A model generated the notes under the pieces. It was not told where the DNA came from and did not search any database. It saw nothing but the letters and a program-made list of their open reading frames with translations. The translations under genes were made by a program, and so were the position numbers. Positions 20,391-30,900 of a stretch of 64,000 nucleotides of DNA are shown in pieces. Position 1 is the stretch's first letter; each line of letters opens with the position of its first letter. This DNA comes from Charina bottae (Eukaryota > Chordata > Lepidosauria > Squamata > Charinaidae): contig JALMGJ010000011.1 in the NCBI GenBank assembly GCA_023362775.1, positions 25,777,501 to 25,841,500 of the forward strand, written 5' to 3'.

Positions 20391-20775
20391 TATTTTATGG
20401 TTGTTGTTGGTTTTCCGGGCTGTGTGGCCATGTTCTGGCAGTTTTTGTTCCTAACAGTTTTCACCAGTAGCTGTGGCTGGCATCTTCAGAGGACAGGAGC
20501 TAGAGGATTCTCTCTGTGCCCAAGTGGAGGGTGTGTGTTCCTGCTGGTGTTTATAGCTGTTGAGAGGTCATTTGCAAGAGATTGGGAGAGGGTTTTTTGT
20601 GGTGATTAGGGGGTGTGGTGCTGTCGTGTGTGGGAATAGCACATCTATTGTGTGAGTTGTTTGCATATTTCTGTTGTTGAGTAGAGTTTGTTGACCTTTT
20701 GCAAGCTGTGTTTTTCAGGACTGGCAGCCAGGTTTTGCTGATCTTTTGGCTTTCTTCTTTTTTATTGAAACTATT
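20391..20775 (-). mobile_element. Penelope-like element 3' tail, reversed
   Basis: On the minus strand it contains a hammerhead-like core followed by ccagaacatggccacacagc and ccggaaaacc, a tail widespread in vertebrate repeats of this group. It lies in opposite orientation to the copy at 19691-20250, about 140 bases away. No coding part is recognised. Confidence 0.55.
20459..20489 (-). ncRNA. Hammerhead-ribozyme-like core (Penelope-like)
   Basis: On the minus strand: CTGAAGA (20483-20489), stem II GCCAG/CTGGT (5 bp, one G-U), then GAAA (20459-20462). The position after GAAA reads ACTGTTAGG rather than an ACGUC-like sequence, so it is probably decayed. Confidence 0.5.
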
Positions 20776-21099
20776 TTGTTATCTATTTTGTGTATTTTTG
20801 AGGACTTGTGACTTGTGCTTATGGTGGAAAGATCAAGAGGAGAGATGAGCGAAGGGTCCTAAGATATAAGAACTGATTATCCTTTCATCTGGGTAGTTTA
20901 TGCCACAGTTCTGGGCAAGTCTGAAACTAGAATCTCTACTATTTTTGAAATCCTGTCCAAATATAATTCCTGCTCTGTCAAAAGCAAATGAAAAAAAAAA
21001 CAAGAGAAAAAAACCCCAAAAAAGTATTTAACAGAAAGCAAAAATGAAGAATTGGGTTTGCCCATATCCAGTACAGAAATGTTAGAATAACTTTCTCAA
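20776..21099. other. No feature seen
   Basis: AT-rich with an A-rich run near 20990; no open frame or recognised repeat. Confidence 0.5.
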
Positions 21100-23460
21100 A
21101 TTATTTTGTGTATGGTTGGGAATTCTGCAAGCTGTAGTGTCTACATATCTGGAGGGTAAAAAAACCTAAAAAACCCTGTAATGCCCTGAGTGGGTGATGT
21201 GTGAGCCCCATTTTGTGGCATCTCCTGTTTAACTCGATGCCATATGTGAGACTAGGCTGAAACTGCCATAACCTAAAGATGAAGCAGGCACGTAAGCAGA
21301 GAGCACAAAAAGCCAGGAATCTGGTCATTTCCATAGGCTGCTGAAACAGGGATCACAGAGATTATTAGCAATTTAGAGAAGGAAGGTGCTTTAAATAAAC
21401 AAGTAACCCCCTTTAGTAGCCCTTTATGGCCCATTTTGAAATCAGATGGGAGGATTTACAGGCTAGAGAATTTATCCAAGCCTGATCTGCCTTCTGCCTC
21501 CATTCTTGAACAAAGCACACACTATGACTTCTTGCCCAGAGTTTGGGCCACCCAAAACTCCATGCCCCCTTTAGCTTCTCAAACCCCAGACCAGGAAATC
21601 TGGTTTACTGATGGGGCTTTATGGTGGGAGGAGGTGACCCAATATACCTCTTGGACTGCTGTTTCTACCGCAGGTTTGAAATTAGGGGCTCTTTTACCAA
21701 ATTCTAACAACACAGAAGAGGCAGAACTAGACGTGGCCCAACAGGCACACACCTTAGCAGTGATAAGTAAATTGGGGGGAAAGGAACAGATTATTTTGGA
21801 TTTGCACAACATGGCCCATGAGGGAGTAGGGAAAGCCTTGGCAAAGGCATGTCAAGTTGTAACATGGCCTAATCATCAACAAATTGTTCAGCCCACTGCC
21901 ACTAATAGCTTGGAATGCCAAGTTCAAAACCAGAACTACTCAAAGTTGCAACTCCTACTCTATGGTCAGAGACAGATTGGGAAATGGCACACAATTTTCC
22001 TAGACTACATTGAGGGATTTTCTGAATCGGTGGAAGCCTTCCCCACATGCAATAATACTGCAGACACCACTGCAAGGTTGTTGTACCAACAGGCCTTCTG
22101 TCACTGGGGCCTACCACTCCAGATTTCAGCCTTGGGACCACAATGGAAGGGACCACACTCAGTCCTTGATGTAATTTTGCCCTACCTAGTGTACCTGGAC
22201 ACAAACTGAAGGTGGCATTGTTCCCTCTTTTGTCCCCCCCCTTTTGTCCCTCCTCCTTCTCTCTTTTGATTTTATCCACAGAATCCAAGCCATGAAGACC
22301 TACATCCAAATACTCCTCCTGGGACAATGCCTAGAAGCCCTGCAGCACAGGTCTAACATTTTTTTCCATAGAATTGGCACAAGCAGGTATGAACAGCCCA
22401 GATTTTTGCGTAGGGTGACTTTTGGCAGCGGGAGGGGTCACATCCACCTGTTTCTTTGGACTTCCCACAAGCCTAGGGACATTGAGAGATGTTACTGCTT
22501 TAAAGAATTTTACTAATGACTCGTGGGAGGGAATGTTCTTTCACTTTGGATTTTCTCCAGAACCGAAACCATGGACAAAGCAGAGGAGAGTGACCCTGAA
22601 TCCTTTATGCAACTCAATGTATATATTTCGCTAACCTTGGGGATCATAAATACCTACTGCCCTCCAACTCTCTTGTTTTTACCTGTGACAATATATCCTA
22701 TGCCTCCACAACTTTATTTTTACCTAAAGGTTTCTTTTTGTTATGTGGGCATGAGGCTCATACTCATGGCCCAGCCTACAGTTAAGGGCGGCCTTGTACC
22801 ATTGGGTGCTTGACCTCTCTATATACCCCGCCTCCCATGCAAGGAAGCCCTTCAATCCAACTTAAAAGGAAAATTGTTCAAATCTTGTCGTTTGTATTAT
22901 TTGTCATTTTCCTCAACCTTTCAATGTGTTAAATCTGTTTTCCGGAAACATTACATCTCCATGTCAACTGGACAGCAAACCTATTGGGAAGAATACCTTA
23001 AAAATCCTATAATGCTCTGAGTGGGTGATGAGTGAGCCCCATTTAGTGGCATCTCCTATTTAACTCAATGCCAAGGGGAGGAATGTGTGAGACTAGGCTG
23101 AAACTGCCATAACCTAAAGATGAAGCAGGCACGTAAGCAGAGAGGACAAAAAGCCAGGAATCTTATCTATAAGATCCCTTCAGGGAGGTAGATAAGAAGG
23201 AAGCAAGTCGTTAAGGAAACAAAGGGAAAATGTCACCTGAACCAGACAGAGGAAGTTGGGCCTGAGCACATGGAAACCCCTACCCCAATCCCATCAACAG
23301 GTACCAGAATTGTAAATTAACAAGGCAAGAGTAGCTGCCAATCTTGTGAATCAACAAAGCAAGAACTTTTGGGGATAAAAGGGGTCCCAAAGCCTGCCCA
23401 CTCCTTGAGTCATATTTGGTTCCAGACATGGCGGCTTCTGTCCCTCTACTTAGTGCCTGC
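21100..23460 (+). mobile_element. Decayed endogenous retrovirus-like element
   Basis: It comprises a pol fragment (21436-22209), an env-like stretch with many stops (about 22290-22900), a polypurine tract (23073-23083) and a likely 3' LTR start at 23084. That LTR has a TATA-like gataaaa at 23374-23380. A segment of about 150 bases around the tract (23000-23163) is repeated at 21165-21325, upstream of pol. The left copy therefore comes from the 3' part of another copy and is not a normal 5' LTR. No full 5' LTR or gag is visible. Old and not functional. Confidence 0.6.
21436..22209 (+). pseudogene. Retroviral RNase H-integrase fragment (257-codon frame)
   Basis: The frame begins in an RNase H-like region (EIWFTDGALWWEEV, residues about 54-67). 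It passes a degenerate junction (AVISKLGGKEQIILDLHNMA) and enters an integrase-core-like part (WHTIFLDYIEGFSESVEAFP, near residue 185). Expected zinc-finger residues and the later catalytic acidic residues are not evident. The length without a stop is surprising for such a decayed element, but its flanks are broken. Confidence 0.6.
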
Positions 23461-23499
23461 AGCAACGGACATTGTGTGGGAAGGTGGTCCATGTGGTGG

Positions 23500-23975
23500 C
23501 AAGGAGAGATCCTGAGTGAGGCTGGAGTGGCCTCCAGGCAGGGCTTAGAATCAGAGTCTGCCTTGGTAACAAGGCAAGGCATGGAAGGAAAGTCCTGTGC
23601 AGCTACAAGGCAAGGCTTAGAAGCAGGATCCGGTGTGGCAGCAAGGCAAGGCTTGAAATTGGAGGCCAGCGCAGCAACAAGGTGAGGCGTGGAGAAACAG
23701 TCCAGCGTGGCAGCAAGGCAAGGATTGGAAACTGAAACCGGTGCAGCAACAAGACAAGGCGCAAAGAGACGGTTCTGCACAGCAGCAAGGCAAGGCTTGT
23801 AAGCGGGGTCCGGCACAGCAACGGGACAAGGTGCAGAGAGGTGGTCTTGCATGGCAGCAAGGCAAGACTCTGAGTTGGGGTCCAGTGCGGTAACAGGACA
23901 AGGCACGGGAGGAAGTTCCAGCATGGCAGCAAGGCAGGACTTCGCAGCAGGGTCCGGCACGGCAGTAAGGAAAGG
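23500..23975. repeat. Minisatellite, alternating units of about 33-36 bp
   Basis: About 13 imperfect units based on gcagcaaggcaaggcttgaa alternate with gcaacaagg-type units. Because unit lengths are near multiples of three, the minus strand is open for 226 codons (23280-23960) and reads as repeats of KPCLAA and PCLVAA. It ends exactly where V2R unit 2 begins. I consider the long frame a by-product of the repeat. Confidence 0.8.
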
Positions 23976-24772
23976 CTCAGGGGGTCTCGGCTCTTCTCAG
24001 CTCTTCTCGGTGGAAACAGGCGTAGGTGTAGGCATAGGGCTGCATGAACTGGTGTCTCCGGCAATCTGGTCTGGTTTCTGGCACTTTTTAACCCTTCCAT
24101 TTCCCCGCCATTTGTATTAAGAGACCAATCTCGCCTCTCTCTGCTCCTCTCTCCTTTCTCGTGTGCTGATAGGTGGTGGTGAATCCGCCCCCTGGCTCTC
24201 ACCAATCGGCCACAAGATCTGTGCTGCTCCATCCCCTGGTTAAATTTCCATGCCTTCCTCAACCTTTCTCACCTTTTCAACAGTCGGCTCCCCCTCCTCC
24301 ACCTCGGATTCAATCTCCATCCTGAGAAGGATGGTCTAAGTATTTCCAGCATCCTCTTTTGCTTTTGGATATTTCAAGTGTACAGGTCTTCTTTCTAACT
24401 AAGTTGGAGAGAAAAGTTCATTCAAAGGTGAAGAAAACATGTTTTCTCAAGTACTGTGGGGATTGAAGTAGTAAATATCTTACTCTTCAATTATCCCAAG
24501 ACTGGTAATTAATGTTTCTCTTGGTTCAATCTCCTTTGGATTTTCAGTTTCCAAGTACAAAAGAAAGTGAACCATTTTTAAATACACAAATATCTATTTG
24601 AGGTGAAGAAAGAATGGAAAAATATTGGATCTTTCAGATTGATTTCTGATAGGTTCCTCTTTTCAAAGGCCCATTCCTATGAGTTCTTCTTTTTATCACA
24701 AAAGGTTTAATTAAATTTCTGTCAATTAAATAAGAATCCCAATGTAGAAGAAAGATTTGACTTGCACTGAAA
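23976..24772 (+). other. V2R copy 2 5' flank
   Basis: It corresponds to 813-1612. The alignment starts at gggggtctcggctcttctca and runs to the ATG at 24773 with small differences. It holds the presumed promoter of the intact V2R. No TATA box or other defined site is identified with confidence. Confidence 0.45.
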
Positions 24773-24990
24773 ATGGTGCTTGTAGTACTTTTGCTGGTAG
24801 CCCTGTTCTCTCCTAAAGAATGCAAGGATTATAATGTGAATTGTAAAATCCATACGCCTCATAAGCCACAACATACATATCACGAATCAGGAGACGTTAT
24901 AATTGGTGGCATAGCAACTCTAGCATCTTTCTCGGACAATGCTATAAGTTTCAGTGAAGAACCCCCACCATCATTGCATGAAGACCTGAT
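24773..24990 (+). CDS. V2R copy 2 exon 1
   Basis: The start codon gives a hydrophobic leader ([13 protein letters not shown]). Then comes a short region with the V2R signature [10 protein letters not shown] and [12 protein letters not shown]. The donor GTAAG at 24991 leaves phase 2 (AT), which completes an Ile codon with exon 2. Confidence 0.85.
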
Positions 24991-27825
24991 GTAAGAACTT
25001 TTACTTTCCTGTATTTACTTAGAAGATTTAGCAGTCCTAAAGATGCAGCCTAAAGAAGGATTAATTAGCTTAATGTAGAAAATACTCCTAGAATCATAGA
25101 TACTGAAGTAATGGAGCTCCTTCTTCCCGACACTAAGATGTGCCACATCTTAGACTGGCTAAACTCTGAGTGCGTTGTGGATCTAAGTAAGGCTTAATTC
25201 TAAGTAATGTGATATGATCTCCCTATTTGTCTAACTACATTTTCAGAGTCTTCTAATTATTCATGTTTTCTTTCACTACCTCTATATTACAACAATTTAT
25301 CTCAGCCTCATCTGATATCTCACTTTCTGATTTAATTCCTGCACCTTTTATTTCTTTACTCAATAGATTTGCATTTTTATATGAAGGACCTGTTTGATCC
25401 TCTACATCTGCCAGTGGCTTCCTTTTTTCTTTTTGTGGACCATATTTGACCATATCTGAGGTACAACAAATAATGAAACATGTGAAGGTCCCACTTTTCT
25501 TTTTATTATCTTTTAATTTCTTTTTTAAAAAGTTATTATCTTGTTCTAAATCTTAATACATTATATTGTTTTGATGCAGTAACATTTATATAGTATTGAT
25601 TTAAGATTATTAACACTCTAATGTTTAGAGAGCTTAGACTGTTAAGGATAAAATAAAAAAGAGGTATTAAATCAATATTAATTACAATTTAGGATATCAA
25701 TGTAAGTATGTAAGTGAGTGTAAGATTATTTGACTTTTTCAACCAGAGCTGACTATAATGTTTTTGAAAAACGCACTACAGATTTCATCAAACTATTTGT
25801 TGTACAATAAAGGTTTCATTTTTAAGCTGATTATTTAGTATTAAGGTCTCCATTGTATTGTTACTTAATGTTAAGGGAAAAAGAAAAATTGAAAAGAGAA
25901 AAACTCTTGCGTTTCTAACTTCTCCCTTTTTGTCTATCTGCTAATCTACAATGTTTATACACATTTGAGCCTCCTTAGAAGCCAGACTTTAAATGATTAT
26001 TTTGCCATCCTGTGTGATGTATTGTCTGCATGAGAACCATTCTTGCTTGAAATTGGCTAAACTTCTTTTGTGAATATTGGCACAATAAATTGTGATGTTT
26101 CCTTTTGACATTTTTCCCCTGAAAATATACCTAGTAAGAAAAGGTGTGGTTTCATTTCAAATTTAAATCCCCTCACTATTAAGTTGAATCTTTCTTTTTT
26201 CCTCAGTTTTCCAAAAACCTACCTTGTAGGGAAGACTCTCTAAATTTATTGTTTATTTTCTCTTGTAGTGTACAGCCTAAGAATTACCAACACATCCTGG
26301 CCCTGGTATTTGCAGTGAAGGAGATCAATGAAAACCCTCATCTCTTACCCAACGTCACCTTGGGCTTCCACATCTATGACAGTCACTTCAGCGCACAGAA
26401 GACCTACCATGCCACAATGTTACTGCTTTACAACCTGAAGCGCTTTGTTCCCAACTACATCTGTAGCATTCAGAATCATCTGACTGCAGTGATTGGGGGA
26501 CTAGATTCCGAAACCTCCATTGACATTGCAAATATCTTGGATAACTACAAGGTTCCACAGGTAGAGTATATCAGCCTCAGATTATGTCTAACTATTGCAG
26601 CACAATATCATTTCTTACTTTTCTGGATGTTGAAGATTTTTTAAAATCTGTAAATCAGAGAAAGCAAATGGAATTTTTATTAACAGTATTTCCACATTAT
26701 ATGTGTTACTTATTACTTTTCTTTAAAAAAAGTTTAAGGCAATTTATAGTATTTTTAGCCAAAAAAGAAGGCAAGTGCAAATAATAGTACTAATGAATAA
26801 CATTATTCAGTAGATTATGATGTACTGAAATGTAATGATTTCCACAAGAGCAGTAGTTTTAATCTTGTGCAGCATCTGATGTACCAACTCAAAGGCTAAG
26901 ATAAGATAGTTGAATCAGTTTTGTTCTCTAGACATGATCTGTTAGAGGATATGAAAGCCAAAGGGAGAATGAAGAAGAGAATACTTACTGCCTTTTCCTC
27001 TAGAGAAAGAGAAGGAGGCAAAACTAATGAAGGAATGAAAAAGGAACACAGAGGTGCAGCAAACTGAATGACTGTTTCTTTGAAATTATTTATATTTGCA
27101 TATTTGTAAAATTGTAAATTAAGCTGAGTATAATGCATATATTTCTAAATTGGGAGCTCATCTAGCTTTAAAATATAAAGATCATCCCATCCATTCATAT
27201 TAGTTAAGGGAATTTATTTAAACCTAATTTAACCATCTGCTTCCATTACAAACATGGTGAAAGGTATGACAAAATATTTTCATCATGTTTTTTGTCCAAC
27301 TACACCATCACCATTTTCATCATGTTTTTTGTCCACCTACACCATCACCATTTTCTTGAGACACTGCTTAAAATAATGAAATTGTACACGGATGCATGAG
27401 GAATTATTTCTCAGGTTTATATGTTACATTAATGAACCACAGCACATGAATTCACAATTTGGAGCTTAAAGCCTGCTTTTCAGATAAGATAATGCACAGA
27501 GTATTGTCTGGAAAAGTGGGGGTTCAGAGCAATACACTTAAAAGAGAGGAATATCTCTGGAGGATCAAGGGCCATCTTCTGATGAACAACATCCCTATCC
27601 ATGTTGTCCAAGTACTTACTGTATATCCCTCAAACTAAGCACTCAGACAGGATTAAAAGTGATCTCTGTGGAGTCATGTAGTGATTCTTAGTTGCATCAG
27701 TAAGAGTTTTTCAGCAGTATGTGTTCCATAATAGTAGTGTAGCTCACAGAATAATGAGACAAGGAATTATTTGCAGATAAAGAATTCCCTGTATAACCAT
27801 TGTTAAAGTTCTTAAACAGCTATTG

Positions 27826-27867
<42 letters not shown>

Positions 27868-27887
27868 CCACACCCACACACATACAC

Positions 27888-27929
<42 letters not shown>

Positions 27930-30900
27930 TCGTGTGAAGGTGCAGAATAACATGCCGAGGCAAGGAATCTAGTCTCTAGTGTTTATTGAATATCCTACAA
28001 CCAGAAATCCTGCTAAACTAAGAGTACCCGAAGAAAACCAAGGATATGAGTCCAGTCTAGGGTTGAGCCTTCCTGATGTGTTTGGGAGAGAAGGCGAGGC
28101 TTTCTGAGCTACGTACCCGTTTGACTGACAAGGGCAAGCTCCCCCCCCCTTCCTCCTGTGTCTCCCTGACACCCCCCTTACCAGCAAAAAAATCCATTGC
28201 GTCCTCCTCCCCTCCTTCGTCCTTTATCCTCCTCTCCTCCTTCATCCCTACAGATGCAGCTGTCTGTTCCTGAAAAACAGCTAAATTGTTAGCAGGGTTC
28301 TCCCTCCCCCTCCTGGGAAGTGGAAACCAGAGGTGGACGGGCGAGAATCCACCCCTCCCCCCTCACTGGCTCCGTCGGAGGGAGCAGAAATGGCTGCTGG
28401 CAACTTACTACCATCTCAAGCTGGCCGGCCTACTCGTCTCCAGCTGGGGGCTGTAGCTCTGAGAGTCGAGCTGGTCAAGGCTTGTGAGGGAAAAGCTGAT
28501 GAAACTTATGCACCAGCAAGGGGGCATGAACGTCTTTGGCATTTTCCCAGGAGCGCTCTGCCTGAGAATACCCCTTCCAGTGTATTAAATACTGAATTCC
28601 CCTGCCCCTCCTTCTGGAATCCAAAATTTCTTGTACTTCGTATTCCGGTTCCCCTTCGACAATTATCGGAGGTGGGGGGGTGGTATGCGAACGCAAGGCG
28701 CTTGGAGGGGGATCCTTGACTAACAAGGACTTGTGAAACACTGGGTGTATCTTCATGGAGTGGGGAAGCTGCAAACGATAAGCGACAGGGTTTATTTGCT
28801 GTAGTACTGGGAAGGGGCCGATAAACTTAGCGTCTCATTTTTTGCAAGGCCTGTTAGATTGCAAAAACTTAGTAGATAGCCAGACTTTGTCCCCCAGTGA
28901 GATGGAAGGTCCTTCCTGTCTGTGTTAATCTGCGTTCCTCTTATAGGCTGCTTTCGCCAGATCAAGCTACTCCATTAACAGCTGATGGGCTGCCTGCCTC
29001 TCTGCCAGGAAATCCGTGGCTGCAGGAACCGGTGTTTGTTGGGATGAAAGAGGCAACACCCTCGGGTTTTTGCCATAGAGTGCCTGGAAGGGGGACATCT
29101 TGGTTGAAGAATGTACTGAATTGTTGTAAGCAAACTCTGCCATTGGAAGGAGTTCTGGCCAATTGTCTTGGTGGTAGTTAATGTAACATCTGAGATATTG
29201 CTGCAATAACTGGTTAGTTTTCTCTGCTTCGCCATTACTGCAAGGATGATTCGCAGAGGATAAGTGTATCTTGACCCCTAATTTCTGAAAAAGCGCCCCC
29301 CAGAACCTGGAAGTAAATTGCAAACCTCGATCTGAAATTAAGTGGTTAACCATACCTCTATATCGGAAGACATTGTCCAAAAAGAGCTGTGCTGTAGCCT
29401 GTGCTGTTGGAAGGCCCTTGCAGGGTATAAAATGTGCCATCTTTGTAAAGCAGTCCACCACTACCAGGATGGACATGAAGCCTTGTGCCTGTGGCAAATC
29501 AGTGATGAAATCCATGGAGACAGTGTCCCAAGGTTGGGGAGGCATGGGTAGGGGTTGCAAGAGGCCTGCTGGTTTCCCTGCAACAGTTTTAGCGCGTCTA
29601 CATACGTGGCAAGAGGCCACGTAAGTCTTTATGTGCACTGACATCTTGGGCCACCAGTAATCTCTGAGTGTTCTGTGCAGCGTCTTGAACACCCCCCCCC
29701 CGTGTCCTGCCGTTGGGCTATCGTGACATAGCTGTAGAACTTCTTCCCTCAGGGTTTTGGGAACATACAGCCGCCCGCTATGCCAAAGGGTCCCTGCCTC
29801 CACTGTGAATGGGGACGGTGTTCCGCTCTGGACCCCCTCTAGGTCCTCCAGCCTAGCCCGTGCTTAGGGGTCTTGGCCCTGCTGAGCCCTGATTCTTACA
29901 AGATCGTCTGCTAGTCTGACTGCTGCCAAGATCTATACTTGGTCCCCTTCGGGAGACTCCTCAAAATTATGAGGCTGTATAATTGTGGCTTGGGCAGCTT
30001 GGGCAGGTTCTGCAATGTCCTGCGGCTGCCTAGACAAAGCGTCAGCCAGCCTGTTTTATTTGCCTGGCAAGTACGAGATAACAAAATTGAAGCGTGAAAA
30101 AAATTGACTCCATCTGACCTGACGGGGGGTGAGGGATCCAGATCTCTGCAACAGAGCTAAGTTTTTATGGTCTGAGTAAACGTTGACTGGAAATGTCGCT
30201 CCCTCTAACCAATGCCTCCATTCTTGAAAGGCTGACTTTATGGCAAGCAATTCCTTGTTGAAAACTTCCTAATTCCTCTCTGCTGGTGACAGCGTGCGAG
30301 AGAAATAAGCACAAGGTAACAAAGCTTCCCCTCCTTCGTCCGCCGCTTGGAGCAAAATGGCAGCAACGGCGAAGTTTGATGCATCACAATGGACGTGGAA
30401 CTGTTTTAGAGGGTTGGGGTGCCTCAGGAGTGGTGGGGATATCAAACAGCTGTTTAAATTCCTGGAAAGCAGCTTGCTGCTGTTCCCCCCAGCAAAAGCG
30501 TTTGTCTTTCTTTAAAAGCTGAGTAAGGGGACGCGCTTTCTCCGCATACCCCTCAATAAATTTGTGAAAGAAATTCGCATACCCCAGAAATTGTTGGACC
30601 TCCTTGACGTTACAGGGAGGCTTCCAGGACAGAATTGCTTGGACCTTTGCAGGATCCATGGCTATGCTTCATGTGGAAATCCTGTATCCCAGATAGTCTA
30701 ATTGAGTTAAGTCATAGGCACAATTCTCTAGCTTGGCAAAAAGCTTGTTCTCCCTCAGTCTCTGCAGCACGTTTCGCACATGAATTATGTGGGAGGTGGG
30801 GTCCTCAGAATAAATCAGAATGTCATCGAGATACACGATTACATATTTATCTAACAAGTCTGAGAAAATATGGTTCATAAATCTGGAAAATACTGCCCCA

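Noticed and set aside
23280..23960. 226-residue minus-strand protein
   Set aside because: It consists of translated minisatellite units whose lengths are near multiples of three; no start context, domain or splice evidence.
23500..23975. Repeat array that might look like a CRISPR
   Set aside because: Units are contiguous and degenerate with no unique spacers, and the genome is a vertebrate; it is a minisatellite.
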